This document shows, in pieces, positions 1 to 8,503 of a stretch of 64,000 bases of DNA. The stretch is from Echinicola strongylocentroti (GTDB lineage: Bacteria > Bacteroidota > Bacteroidia > Cytophagales > Cyclobacteriaceae). The notes below the pieces were generated by a model. It worked only from the letters and a program-made list of their open reading frames with translations. It was not told where the DNA came from and made no database searches. The DNA is taken from positions 5,149,501 to 5,213,500 of the forward strand of contig NZ_CP030041.1 of NCBI RefSeq assembly GCF_003260975.1, in the 5' to 3' direction. Every line of letters begins with the position of its first letter. The first letter of the stretch is position 1. The position numbers and the translations under genes were made by a program.

Positions 1-176
1 AGGAACCTGCCGAGGGCAAAAATTTTGCATGAACCATTGTTTTCGCCGGCTTCATTGATGGTATTCCCATTGGCGAAGCGGGTAGGGGTGAAGTGGTAGT
101 TTTCTTCTATGTAATCAATCGTTTCCTGAAAGGAAATGGCTTCTGGGTTTTGGCTTATTTTGTCAGTAAAATTCAT
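1..176 (-). CDS. HopJ-family protein, 5' part only (truncated by window edge)
   Basis: Reading the minus strand from the ATG at 176 gives 58 residues that run off the window. The translation contains FQETIDYIEENYHFTPT followed by NEAGENNGSCKIFALG. I recognise this as the conserved core of the small 'HopJ type III effector' family (about 110 residues). Despite its name, this family is widespread in free-living bacteria without type III secretion and has no established enzymatic role. The remaining half, which usually carries a conserved C-terminal block, lies outside the window. The family call rests on recalled motif similarity; a true effector function is unlikely here because no type III genes are nearby. 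Confidence 0.72.
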   Translation of the reverse strand, partial: MNFTDKISQNPEAISFQETIDYIEENYHFTPTRFANGNTINEAGENNGSCKIFALGRF

Positions 177-231
177 TGTTGCTTCTAAAGTTTGCCCAAA
201 AATAATGGGTTTTATTGATTTATGGCAAGGA

Positions 232-384
232 GATTTGATTATACGCTTTCTTGCCAGCAGATTTTATTGCTCACAGAACGTACAGAACCCGCAGAATGAA
301 ATAAGGTTTTTCTGTGATTTCCATGGTTTCAGTGAGAACCTATTTGTTGTTTCTGTGATTACTGGTGTCATGGTGGATATACAT
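232..384. repeat. Dispersed repeat family B, copy 1
   Basis: This stretch matches 24056-24199 along most of its length. Shared blocks include TTTGATTATA, AGAATGAAATAAGG, TTTTCTG and GGATATACAT, in the same order and spacing apart from a short insertion around 278-290. Open frames crossing it differ between the two copies and are not conserved as protein, so I treat it as non-coding. Copy 1 lies upstream of the HopJ gene and copy 2 upstream of the GH32/DUF4980 gene, both 5' of minus-strand genes. Confidence 0.7.
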
Positions 385-529
385 GCAAGAAGATAGACTG
401 TGCGTTGTGAGAATGTTGGTTTAACCCGGTTAATCATCCTTTGTGCCTAATGTGGTTGTCAAAAAGTTAGCTACTTTACGTTACTTTCTCAACGGCTTAG
501 AATCTAGGTTCAATAAGTTTTGTATATTA
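385..529. other. Gene-free stretch with repeat remnants
   Basis: No credible gene. It holds the palindrome TTAACCCGGTTAA (about 420-432), which resembles the tips of the 170-bp palindromic element. It also holds CCTAATGTGGTTGTC at 446-460, whose reverse complement occurs at 46275-46289 just outside another copy of that element. It looks like a site where repeated sequences have accumulated. Confidence 0.5.
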
Positions 530-699
530 AACCCGGATTATGCGTAAGGAATCGTAGTGAGAGCTGAAATTGCAAGAAAATCAGTTAGTTTGGAGGCATT
601 AGCGTAGCACCGCTACGGTAATGCCGAAAACTAAAGTGAAACGGCTGATTTTGAAGCAGTTTAAGGTCGCAACAGATAGGCTAATGCATATTCCGGGTT
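530..699. repeat. Palindromic 170-bp element (family A), copy 1
   Basis: A 170-bp sequence bounded by imperfect terminal inverted repeats: AACCCGGATTATGC at the left and the complement of AACCCGGAATATGC at the right (13 of 14 match). It is repeated with few differences at 12037-12206 and 46306-46474. The two halves can pair over most of their length, including the central GGCATTAGCGTAGC / GCTACGGTAATGCC arms. No open reading frame is conserved. It looks like a non-autonomous MITE- or REP-type element; a structured RNA is an alternative. Confidence 0.8.
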
Positions 700-767
700 A
701 AACATTGAATGTTGTTTTTTGGATAATGAGGATAACTAACCCACAATAGAAAGAGCTTGCAGACTTA

Positions 768-1358
768 TTGAGAGAGGCTGGGTTGAATGTGGTGGATTTT
801 GAAGTTTCAGGTATATACAAGGAGTTTAAGGTCAAATACAGGTATGATTACTTTTCATTTTCAATCAGTCGATTGGATTTACAGAAGTACTCCATAGGTG
901 TATTGCCTGTGAATTCTACTAAAACGGTTACTGAGAGAGGAGATTGGGAATACTTAAAGACACGTTATAAAATCTGGGTAGACCAACTGTCAAAGGAACT
1001 GGACACCCCTACAGGATGGGAGCATTTTCAAAGCGAAAATTACCTTGGGCTGGAAAGGCAAGACTTGAATGTCCCGTTTACCTCGGATGAAAAAAAGCAA
1101 ACTAGGAATGACCTCAATTCCTACAGCCAATATGTCCATCATCAACTGAATATCGGAGCAGGGGACAAACGTATTATTTTAGAAAAACTTGAAGAATTGT
1201 CCAGTAAGGTGGATGAGATGAACAAATTTGATTGGAAGTCTTTATTGGTTGGGACACTGGCCAATGTGATTATGGTACTGGGGCTTCCTTCTGAGGTAAG
1301 TGGGATGATATGGGAAGGGCTGAAAAATACATTCGGTGGCCTACGTATAAATGGATAA
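768..1358 (+). CDS. Hypothetical protein; 5' end possibly disrupted by a stop codon
   Basis: I do not recognise this 196-residue protein. It has a mixed alpha/beta N-terminal half rich in aromatic residues (YRYDYFSFSIS), a short charged helix (EKLEELSSKVDEMNKF), and a hydrophobic segment near residues 155-180 that could insert in or contact the membrane. The only start left in frame is TTG at 768. However, ATG at 726 is in the same frame and gives MRITNPQ, then TAG at 747-749, then KELADLLREAGLNV without a break. The residues after the stop read like ordinary protein, so the gene may be a pseudogene through one nonsense change. It sits just downstream of palindromic element copy 1 and ends at a strong bidirectional terminator. 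Confidence 0.55.
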   Translation: MREAGLNVVDFEVSGIYKEFKVKYRYDYFSFSISRLDLQKYSIGVLPVNSTKTVTERGDWEYLKTRYKIWVDQLSKELDTPTGWEHFQSENYLGLERQDLNVPFTSDEKKQTRNDLNSYSQYVHHQLNIGAGDKRIILEKLEELSSKVDEMNKFDWKSLLVGTLANVIMVLGLPSEVSGMIWEGLKNTFGGLRING

Positions 1359-1395
1359 AAAAGGCTTTTCGATCATTATGTCGAAAAGCCTTTTT
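1358..1395. terminator. Bidirectional Rho-independent terminator
   Basis: Perfect 15-bp inverted repeat AAAAAGGCTTTTCGA / TCGAAAAGCCTTTTT around an 8-nt loop, with A- and T-runs at both ends. It serves the convergent genes ending at 1358 and 1416. Confidence 0.9.
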
Positions 1396-1415
1396 GGTAA
1401 GGTTTCAATTGTTAT

Positions 1416-2246
1416 TTATTTTTCCAGAAACTCCAATAAGAGCTTATCCACTTCTTTTCTATGCGTAAGGATCAATCCATGGGGGCCACCTGAAATGACA
1501 TGATATTCATTGGCCGTAATTGCTTTTGCGGCTTGATCACTGGAAGTCTTGATGGGGACGATGTTGTCCTCGTCTCCATGGATGATGAGTGTCGGTGCGG
1601 ACACGTTTTTTAATTCAGGCCTGAAATCCGTTCCTGCCCAAGTTTCAGCACACTTGATCGTGGCGATCGGCGACGCATGGGAGGCAATGGAGAAATCATA
1701 GTCCAAATTGGCCCGCGACATTCGGTCCGTATTGCTTTCATAATTGTAAAAGTTCTTATGGAAATCCTTCAAAAAGCTAAGGCGGTTGCTTTTTAAGGCA
1801 TCCATAATACCGTCCAGCATTTCCGCAGGCACACCATCAGGGTTGTCGGGTTTTTGGGCTACTAGCGGGATAATGGAGCCAATGAGTGCAGCTTTGCTGA
1901 TCCGGTCACCTTCATAATCCGTAAAGTACCGCACGACTTCACCGCCACCCATGCTAAAGCCGACGATAGTTACGTCCTTAAGGTCAAGTTGTAAAATGAT
2001 CTCCCTGAGGTCGCTGGCAAGCGCTGAATAATCATACCCTTCCAGTGGTTGGGAGGAAAGTCCAAAACCCCTTCTGTCATAAGCAATTACCCGATATCCA
2101 GCCTCCAGCAAGGTTTGCATTTGGCCTTCCCAAGCTTGGTGGCTAAGCGGCCAGCCGTGAATCAGTATGACAGGTTTGCCTTGTCCATAGTCTTTGTAAT
2201 ATAAGTCTACAGGATCTTTTCCTGTTTCGTTAATCAAAAATGGCAT
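1416..2246 (-). CDS. Alpha/beta hydrolase, haloperoxidase/esterase-like
   Basis: A 276-residue single-domain alpha/beta hydrolase of the cofactor-free chloroperoxidase/arylesterase subgroup. Visible are the oxyanion strand ILIHGW (28-32), the nucleophile elbow GFSMGG with Ser98, the acid loop HGDEDNIVP (Asp225/Asp227) and the catalytic His256 in GGPHG. Length matches the family (about 275). There is no signal peptide, so it is cytoplasmic. Such proteins hydrolyse small esters and can show perhydrolase activity in vitro; the natural substrate cannot be read from sequence. It stands alone upstream of the shared terminator and about 100 bp downstream of bioA on the same strand. Confidence 0.88.
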   Translation of the reverse strand: MPFLINETGKDPVDLYYKDYGQGKPVILIHGWPLSHQAWEGQMQTLLEAGYRVIAYDRRGFGLSSQPLEGYDYSALASDLREIILQLDLKDVTIVGFSMGGGEVVRYFTDYEGDRISKAALIGSIIPLVAQKPDNPDGVPAEMLDGIMDALKSNRLSFLKDFHKNFYNYESNTDRMSRANLDYDFSIASHASPIATIKCAETWAGTDFRPELKNVSAPTLIIHGDEDNIVPIKTSSDQAAKAITANEYHVISGGPHGLILTHRKEVDKLLLEFLEK

Positions 2247-2349
2247 CGTTTTAGTTTTTTGGTTAGAAATGGTTTTCTATAACTATAACGATTTGCAAGG
2301 GCTGATTGTTGGATAAAATGGAGATAAAATTAGCTGCCTGATTGGGCTC

Positions 2350-3645
2350 CTAAAGGTGTTTTTTGCTGTAGGCAATTATGCTTTCGGACATGGCAGTGGT
2401 GAGTTTTTCCAACTCGTTTTGGGTGATGACAAAAGGAGGCATGGTGTAGATCAGTTTGCCAAAAGGTCTCAACCAAAGTCCCCTTTGGGTAAGTTCATCT
2501 TGGATGGCTTTCATGTCCACGGGTTCTTTCATTTCCACTACCCCAATCGCTCCCAAAATCCGCACCTCCTCAACAGTCTCCAAATCTTGGAGATGAGCCA
2601 GAGCAGCTTTTAAATGCTCTTCTATAGCTCCGATTTCTTTTTGCCAGTCCCTGGAGAGCAATAATTCCAAACTTGCTAGGGCAGTGGCACAGGCCAAGGG
2701 ATTTCCCATAAAGGTAGGGCCGTGCATAAACACCCCCGGAGCACCAGAAGAGATGGTGTTGGCTACATCTGCTGTGCAGAGCGTGGCTGCAAAGGACATG
2801 TAACCACCTGTCAAGGCCTTGCCAATGCACATGATGTCGGGCGTGATCCCCGCATGTTCACAGGCAAACAACCTTCCCGTACGCCCAAAACCTGTGGCGA
2901 TTTCGTCTGCGATCAGCAGGATGTCATATTTCTCGCAAAGTGATTGGAGTGAGGCAAGGTAATCTGGATGGTAAAATCGCATGCCTCCTGCACCTTGGAC
3001 AATCGGTTCGAGAATAAAAGCAGCGATTTCATGGTGCTGGCCTGCGAGTACATTTTCCACTTCTTCCACTTCTCCAGGGGTCAGCTCGCCATCAAACTTG
3101 GATGGTGGAGCCGGTAAGAATATCTGCGGAGAAAGACGGTTGTTAAAAATGCTGTGCATGCCTGTCACCGGGTCACAGACTGACATATCATGCCAAGTGT
3201 CTCCGTGATAACCATTCCGAACGGTGGCAAAGCGGTTTTTGTGGCCCTGACCTTTGGAGTGCCAGTATTGGAGTGCCATCTTCATGGCTACTTCCACGGC
3301 TACGGAACCTGAGTCACTGTAAAATACATGCGCTAAACCTTTCGGTACCACTTGTAGCAACTTCTTGGTCAGTTCAGCGGCAGGGCGGTGGGTAATCCCT
3401 CCGAACATCACATGGGCCATGTTTTCCAATTGCTGCTGAATCGCCTCATTCAGCTCGGGGACATTATATCCATGGATGGTAGACCACCAGCTGGACATCC
3501 CGTCCATCAACTGGGAGCCATCTTCCAGCTCCAAGAAAACTCCGCTTGCCTTCTTTACGACCACATTGTCTACGGCTCTTGATGCAGAAGTGTAAGGGTG
3601 CCAGATGTGCTTATGATCTATGGAAAGGATTTCTTCTTGGGTCAT
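2350..3645 (-). CDS. bioA: Adenosylmethionine-8-amino-7-oxononanoate aminotransferase
   Basis: Fold-type I, PLP-dependent class III aminotransferase of 431 residues that makes 7,8-diaminononanoate from KAPA using S-adenosylmethionine as amino donor, in biotin synthesis. Evidence: the N-terminal WHPYTS motif (15-20), the paired Trp SSWW (51-54) of the substrate pocket, the cofactor Asp in [15 protein letters not shown] (Asp247), and the PLP lysine Lys276 in CIGKALTGG. Length fits BioA (about 430). No other biotin gene is present in the window, so the pathway is dispersed or lies elsewhere. The start was chosen at the first ATG, which gives a canonical N-terminus. Confidence 0.95.
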   Translation of the reverse strand: MTQEEILSIDHKHIWHPYTSASRAVDNVVVKKASGVFLELEDGSQLMDGMSSWWSTIHGYNVPELNEAIQQQLENMAHVMFGGITHRPAAELTKKLLQVVPKGLAHVFYSDSGSVAVEVAMKMALQYWHSKGQGHKNRFATVRNGYHGDTWHDMSVCDPVTGMHSIFNNRLSPQIFLPAPPSKFDGELTPGEVEEVENVLAGQHHEIAAFILEPIVQGAGGMRFYHPDYLASLQSLCEKYDILLIADEIATGFGRTGRLFACEHAGITPDIMCIGKALTGGYMSFAATLCTADVANTISSGAPGVFMHGPTFMGNPLACATALASLELLLSRDWQKEIGAIEEHLKAALAHLQDLETVEEVRILGAIGVVEMKEPVDMKAIQDELTQRGLWLRPFGKLIYTMPPFVITQNELEKLTTAMSESIIAYSKKHL

Positions 3646-3700
3646 AAGTGTGGAGTAATTGTGATGTTGTTGATGTTTTCTATCGCTTTGATAATGAACG

Positions 3701-3721
3701 AAGGGGATGGCAAATCCCCTT
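3701..3721. repeat. Short hairpin downstream of fabD
   Basis: AAGGGGAT / ATCCCCTT inverted repeat with a 5-nt loop, between bioA and fabD, about 100 nt past the fabD stop. It lacks a long T-run on the minus strand, so it could be a weak terminator or a REP-like palindrome. Confidence 0.4.
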
Positions 3722-3823
3722 TGTTTAGGAGTTCCTGATTGGTGATCAAGAACAGTAATGATAACAAAGAGACCGCTTTATAAGCAGTCTAATGTTTCAC
3801 GTCTATTGTCTGCTATCTATTCC

Positions 3824-4699
3824 TTAAAGTCCGGAAACTTCAGCTTCTCTGTGGATTTTTTTAACCAATCCTTGCAGTACTTTTCCAGGGCCACATTCCA
3901 CAAAATCGCTTGCTCCATCAGCGACCATATTTTGTACAGATTGGGTCCATTTTACTGGAGCGGTGAGCTGGGCGATAAGGTTTTGCTTGATCACGGTGAT
4001 ATCTGTCTCGCCTTTGGTGCTCACATTTTGATAAATGGGGCAGACAGGCTGCTTGAATTCAGTGGAAGCGATGGCTTTTTCCAGCTTTTCCCTGGCAGGC
4101 TCCATTAGTGGAGAATGGAAAGCACCACCAACAGGTAGTGGCAATGCCCGTTTGGCACCAGCTTCTTTGGCTTTTTCACAGGCGGTTTTAATGCCTTCAT
4201 TGGAGCCAGAAATGACCAATTGTCCGGGGCAGTTGTAGTTGGCGGCCACGACGATTTCACCTTCTATGCTGTTGCAGATTTCTTCTACTTTTTCGTCGTC
4301 TAGGCCGAGGATAGCGGCCATGGTAGAAGGGTTGATTTCACAGGCTTCTTGCATGGCTAAAGCCCTTTGGTAAACCAGCTTGAGCCCATCTTCAAAAGAC
4401 AATGCTCCGGTGGCTACTAATGCAGAAAGCTCTCCCAAAGAGTGTCCTGCAGCCATGTCCGGCTTGAAATCTGCCGTAGTCTTGGCCAAGATGACCGAAT
4501 GGAGAAATACCGCTGGCTGGGTTACTTTGGTTTCTTTGAGTTCTTCAGCAGTACCGTTAAACATGACTTCACTGATCTTAAAGCCTAAAATCTCATCAGC
4601 TTGATCAAACAGTTTTTTGGCTTCATCATTGGATTCGTACAATTCTTTGCCCATCCCTGGGAATTGTGCTCCCTGACCGGGAAAAATATAAGCTTTCAT
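3824..4699 (-). CDS. fabD: Malonyl-CoA:ACP transacylase
   Basis: A 291-residue cytoplasmic enzyme that moves malonyl from CoA to acyl carrier protein, supplying the extender unit for fatty-acid synthesis. It has the oxyanion motif FPGQGAQ (6-12), the nucleophile Ser87 in GHSLGE, and the catalytic His195 in GAFHSPLM. Length is typical (about 290-310). It is not next to fabH, fabG or acpP here, unlike in many other bacteria. A close match to the -7 promoter element (TATATTTG on the minus strand) lies near 4791-4798, roughly 95 nt upstream of the ATG. Confidence 0.96.
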   Translation of the reverse strand: MKAYIFPGQGAQFPGMGKELYESNDEAKKLFDQADEILGFKISEVMFNGTAEELKETKVTQPAVFLHSVILAKTTADFKPDMAAGHSLGELSALVATGALSFEDGLKLVYQRALAMQEACEINPSTMAAILGLDDEKVEEICNSIEGEIVVAANYNCPGQLVISGSNEGIKTACEKAKEAGAKRALPLPVGGAFHSPLMEPAREKLEKAIASTEFKQPVCPIYQNVSTKGETDITVIKQNLIAQLTAPVKWTQSVQNMVADGASDFVECGPGKVLQGLVKKIHREAEVSGL

Positions 4700-4916
4700 A
4701 TCATTAATATTATTTATGATGCAATCTGAAAATCAACGGCTTATAAGCAAGAGTCGATTGCCCTGCCCATATGCGCTACATTCGTAAGGCCAAATATACC
4801 AAAAAAATAGGGCTTAGGAGGAAGGCTGCTTTAATTTCGTTTCTTGATACTTTCAGAAAAACCTAAGCTCTTGAACCCACAACACAGCTGTCGAAACAAC
4901 AGGCTTTTATAATTGA

Positions 4917-5351
4917 CTACTTGCTTTTAAGGTCTTCTTCGCTCAAAAACTTCATTTTGTCTTCTTCGGTAGGGAAGCGGCAGGTCTCCCTTTTGCCAAA
5001 CCACTTATAGCGGTTGCGTGCGATCCAGTCATAAAGTGGGTCGCGTAAAAAATTTGGGATAATGATAAAACCATACGACAGGGGCCATAGGCCCTTCAAT
5101 TTCTTGGCGATTTCCAGTGCTGCCCGGCTTTTGTAATAAACCTTGTCCCCTCGAAGCAGAACAATGGAATCCAAATAGGATTCATCAAGTGATTTGTCTT
5201 GGAGCAGTTTTTTACTAATGTCATCCTGTAAGGAAGCCATTTTAAAATGGTTGTTAGGATCACGTTGGATGATGAAGTCTACCGCCTGATTGCACAGGTT
5301 GCAGACTCCATCGAATAGAACGATATCGTATTGTTGATGTACTTTTGTCAT
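4917..5351 (-). CDS. DCC-family thiol-disulfide oxidoreductase-like protein (DUF393)
   Basis: A 144-residue protein with the DCC signature DGVCNLCN, giving a Cys17-x-x-Cys20 pair near the N-terminus. The family is predicted to be thioredoxin-like; biochemical data are sparse. The GLWPLSYGFIIIPNFLRDPLYDWIARNRYKWFG-type C-terminal region, conserved in the family, is present. Its ATG overlaps the stop codon of the preceding gene (ATGA, 5348-5351), which suggests translational coupling to the secreted T9SS protein upstream. Whether it acts on that protein or merely shares the transcript is unknown. There is no signal peptide, so any redox role would be cytoplasmic. Confidence 0.88.
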   Translation of the reverse strand: MTKVHQQYDIVLFDGVCNLCNQAVDFIIQRDPNNHFKMASLQDDISKKLLQDKSLDESYLDSIVLLRGDKVYYKSRAALEIAKKLKGLWPLSYGFIIIPNFLRDPLYDWIARNRYKWFGKRETCRFPTEEDKMKFLSEEDLKSK

Positions 5352-8134
5352 TTGATGATTTGTATGTGGCCTTTCAGTTCCTCCTGGCCAGCACTTTCAT
5401 CATTGGTGTCATAGAGGACGGTTGCCGAATAGAAATAAGTGCCCGCTGGAAGGTCGTTTCCATTTTGGTCTCTACCATCCCAACGAATATAAATGTCGTT
5501 TTCGTTTGAAGTGGCACTGTTATATTCGAAAACCAAGCTTCCCCATCTATTATAGATAGTTATTTCTACTGCTTCTACAAATCGCGGACAGCGAGGGAAT
5601 GGATTGTCAAAGGCCATGAACGTATCGTTGGTGCCGTCTCCATTTGGGGTGAAGGCATTGGGCAGTTCATAATTGGGGCAATTGTCCACGCAAACGATGT
5701 TGCTAGGCTCACTCTCATTGCCGGAACGGTCCACTGCAGTAATATAATAGCAGCCTTTATAGTCTTCCAACTCGGTAATGGTGGCTTCACGACTCAGGGA
5801 GCTTTCAGTACTGATCAGCTCAAAGGTGCCTTCATCACCGGTAGGAGAGAAGTAGATATTAAAACTTCCCAGTTCGTCGTCACAGTCACCGGAAAAGTCT
5901 GGTTCCCAGCTCAGGTCATGATAGAATGCACTGAAGTTACAGTCTTCATTGGCCAATAGTTCTTCACAGACTGGCCCATCAAATGTCAGTACTGGTGGAC
6001 AAGGCAGCCTATTATCGTCAGGACGTGCACAGATGATCTGGGATTTGTTTTCCAATGGATAGGTGAGCATGTCCACGTTATAAGCACCTTTGGTAACCAC
6101 ATAATAGCAGTATTCGGTTTCCCTGCTGAGTGGTACACCATTATGGCTGCCATCATCTAAGAAGGTGAAGCCATCTGCCGATACGTCCACCTCAGCGATC
6201 AGCTCGAAGGTGTCTGCATCACTGGCGTCTGGATCTGTCCTGTTCCTGTATACTTCATGGGTATACTGACTTATGTTATTGTTCCAGGGAACATTAAATT
6301 CCCAATTGAGTTCGATGGCTTCATTGATGATGGTGGGCTGTAGCCATACCGAAGACGCTACACTGGAAGTGTCGATCGCTTGTCCACCATCGAACAATAC
6401 CACTTTATAATTATAGACCAAGCCTTCCGTGTTCAGTCCTGTATCGGTAAAGAGGGTGTCGTTGGTCGTTGTTAGTGGTTGGATGTTTTCGTCTCCACTA
6501 AAGCCTTCTGACCGGATCAGTTGGTATTCATATGGGCCAGGGTATTGTTGGGTATCTATATCGTATGGGGGCGTCCATTTGACAAAGACTTCTCCATTTT
6601 CAGGGTCAGTTTCTTCGATACTTACATTGGTGATGATGGGGACATCCACATCAATGGTCAAGCAGAATTCCTCGGATACTTTACTTTCTCCACCTCTCGG
6701 CTGGGGATAGACAGCCACCAATCGGTAGCAATAAGTGTTTCCAGGGGCCAGTCCTTCTCCATCATTGTCATCAAGAAATTCGAAGGTTTGCATATCGGTG
6801 GTGCCAATGAGTTCATAGCCATCCCGAATTCCCGTTTCACAGGAATCAGGTGTGTAGGGATTGCTGTTGACACTACGCCAGATTTGCATGCTTTCGGCAC
6901 TGTTTCCGCATGAATAAGGGTCCCAGTTGATCGCAGCGGAGCGGCCAACATCCTGGTCCACCGATTGAATGACGGGAGGAGGGCCTATGACCCGGATGTT
7001 CCAGGTTTTGATGTCTACTAGTGCAGGCCCGGATTCGGGATCGTCCGTAATCCTGATCCTCACTTGATATTCTCTGGACCGTACATGGTTACATACCGTC
7101 TGCCAGTCAAAGTTTACAATGCCGGGAGAAGATTGGTACGTCTCTTCAGGATTATAGGAAGCGGGGGAAGAAGAAATCTCGATGGGGTCACCAAAAACTT
7201 CAATCTTGACATCATCACCATCTGGGTCACTGCCTTGGATGATTTCCTCAATGTTTTCACCCGCTATCACGCAGAGGTCTTCCGGTACTTGGAGCTGTGG
7301 ACGTTGATTGTCGGAGTTTTCGATGATGATCTGCATATCGCGGACCACATAGCCTATTTTCTCATACTTCCCATCGATCTTTCGCCATTCTTCGATATGG
7401 AAAGCGACGTTATACTGTCCAGCAATGCCCGGGGCATCCCAAATCAGGTCTCCCGTTAATGGATCCATCGATATATAAGGATTGGGTGAGCCATCTTCCC
7501 GGTTAAAAGAGAACTCATCGGATGCGGGGCTGCGATAGTTGCCTACTGGTCGTTGGAAATCCTGTAAAGGTACCACGTCATCAAAGCGATAGGCGATGCT
7601 GTCGCCGTCCGGGTCATAGGCTCCCGGATTGTGGATGTAGCGGGTGTTGATCTGGCCATTGTCCACCGGCGGAATGGTCAGTACCGGGGAGTTGTTGACA
7701 CCGACAAAAGGGTCGATGGTGATCATGGTTTCAATGTAAAAAGGGGTCTCTACGGAGTTGTCCATATTTAAGGTCAGGTCGTTTCGGTTAAATTCCTGAA
7801 ACCTGATGGTGTATTCCCCTGGTCCCTGATACGTATGGGTGATGACAAAAACGTTTTTCTCGATTTGATTTCCCAAGGATTCTACGGTGCTAAATTCACT
7901 TTCCGTATTGAGGTTTTCTACCACCCTCCCATCGCCAAACTCAATCCTTCCTGGGCCGAACACTACTGAAGACCTCGTGTCGGTATAGCCGACAACTGTG
8001 ATACGGTAAGTGAGGGATTGGGTGGAAATCCTTTCTGCAATGATCTCTCCTGCCCGGATGTGGGTAGCCATGGACTGTTGCAGTCCAATGAAGAATAGGA
8101 TGGTGGAGAGTAGGAGAAAAGCTTTACATTTCAT
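5348..8134 (-). CDS. Large extracellular protein with T9SS type B (gliding-associated) C-terminal domain
   Basis: About 928 residues from the chosen ATG at 8134, which begins a clean signal peptide (MKCKAFLLLSTILFF). An in-frame ATG at 8155 adds seven residues and is less likely. The body is a chain of beta-sandwich modules: an N-terminal PKD-like region, Ig/cadherin-like stretches with YDPDGDSIAYRF and SDPDGDDVKIEV, then fibronectin type III-like modules (PPVIQSVDQ, IITNVSIEETDPENG). The last ~105 residues (LPNAFTPNGDGTND through NRWGSLVFEY, WDGRDQNGNDLPAGTYFY and KGHIQIIK) form the CHU_C / type B sorting domain. Such proteins cross the outer membrane through type IX secretion and stay at the surface or are released. 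The ligand is unknown; the many modules fit an adhesin or structural role. Confidence 0.9.
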   Translation of the reverse strand: MKCKAFLLLSTILFFIGLQQSMATHIRAGEIIAERISTQSLTYRITVVGYTDTRSSVVFGPGRIEFGDGRVVENLNTESEFSTVESLGNQIEKNVFVITHTYQGPGEYTIRFQEFNRNDLTLNMDNSVETPFYIETMITIDPFVGVNNSPVLTIPPVDNGQINTRYIHNPGAYDPDGDSIAYRFDDVVPLQDFQRPVGNYRSPASDEFSFNREDGSPNPYISMDPLTGDLIWDAPGIAGQYNVAFHIEEWRKIDGKYEKIGYVVRDMQIIIENSDNQRPQLQVPEDLCVIAGENIEEIIQGSDPDGDDVKIEVFGDPIEISSSPASYNPEETYQSSPGIVNFDWQTVCNHVRSREYQVRIRITDDPESGPALVDIKTWNIRVIGPPPVIQSVDQDVGRSAAINWDPYSCGNSAESMQIWRSVNSNPYTPDSCETGIRDGYELIGTTDMQTFEFLDDNDGEGLAPGNTYCYRLVAVYPQPRGGESKVSEEFCLTIDVDVPIITNVSIEETDPENGEVFVKWTPPYDIDTQQYPGPYEYQLIRSEGFSGDENIQPLTTTNDTLFTDTGLNTEGLVYNYKVVLFDGGQAIDTSSVASSVWLQPTIINEAIELNWEFNVPWNNNISQYTHEVYRNRTDPDASDADTFELIAEVDVSADGFTFLDDGSHNGVPLSRETEYCYYVVTKGAYNVDMLTYPLENKSQIICARPDDNRLPCPPVLTFDGPVCEELLANEDCNFSAFYHDLSWEPDFSGDCDDELGSFNIYFSPTGDEGTFELISTESSLSREATITELEDYKGCYYITAVDRSGNESEPSNIVCVDNCPNYELPNAFTPNGDGTNDTFMAFDNPFPRCPRFVEAVEITIYNRWGSLVFEYNSATSNENDIYIRWDGRDQNGNDLPAGTYFYSATVLYDTNDESAGQEELKGHIQIIK

Positions 8135-8421
8135 ATATCTTATAAGTTTTAGCACGCATACTCCTGTAGGTTTTACATTTTACAGGGTACTACTTAAAAA
8201 TTTTAACGTAATTTTACTTAAATATTGTGTACGTAGTTAACTCGAATTTTTATACAATTTGTAATTATATACGGATTAAAGTTAAGGAAGTGTCCCTATT
8301 TATCGAAATACAACCCAAAAATTAAGTCATTAAGGTGTGAAAAGTTTAAAAATATGCCAGAAATCCTCGTTTTCGAGTTATTTAGAACCTTTTAAAATAA
8401 GCTTATTACGTATGAAGTGGA
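8135..8421. other. AT-rich divergent intergenic region
   Basis: Separates the minus-strand T9SS-sorted protein from sdhCAB. I see no open frame, RNA gene or repeat from elsewhere in the window. It must carry the promoter of the minus-strand gene, but no convincing TAnnTTTG match was found for it. Confidence 0.5.
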
Positions 8422-8452
8422 TTGTTTGCTAAGCTTTCGGCATTTAACTTTG
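8422..8452 (+). promoter_or_regulatory. Candidate promoter of sdhCAB
   Basis: TTG at 8422-8424, a 20-nt spacer and TAACTTTG at 8445-8452 match the Bacteroidota housekeeping consensus (TTG, about 19-21 nt, TAnnTTTG). Transcription would begin near 8458, leaving a leader of about 45 nt. Confidence 0.6.
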
Positions 8453-8503
8453 TTCATCAGATTATAAAATAAAACCATCTACATTAAATAAAGAAAAACG
8501 TTT

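Noticed and set aside
1..176. Type III secretion effector locus
   Set aside because: The HopJ name is historical; no secretion apparatus, chaperone or regulator of type III systems is in the window.
136..396. Open frame of 86 codons on the plus strand
   Set aside because: It lies across the HopJ start and family B repeat; the homologous repeat at 24056-24199 does not conserve the frame.
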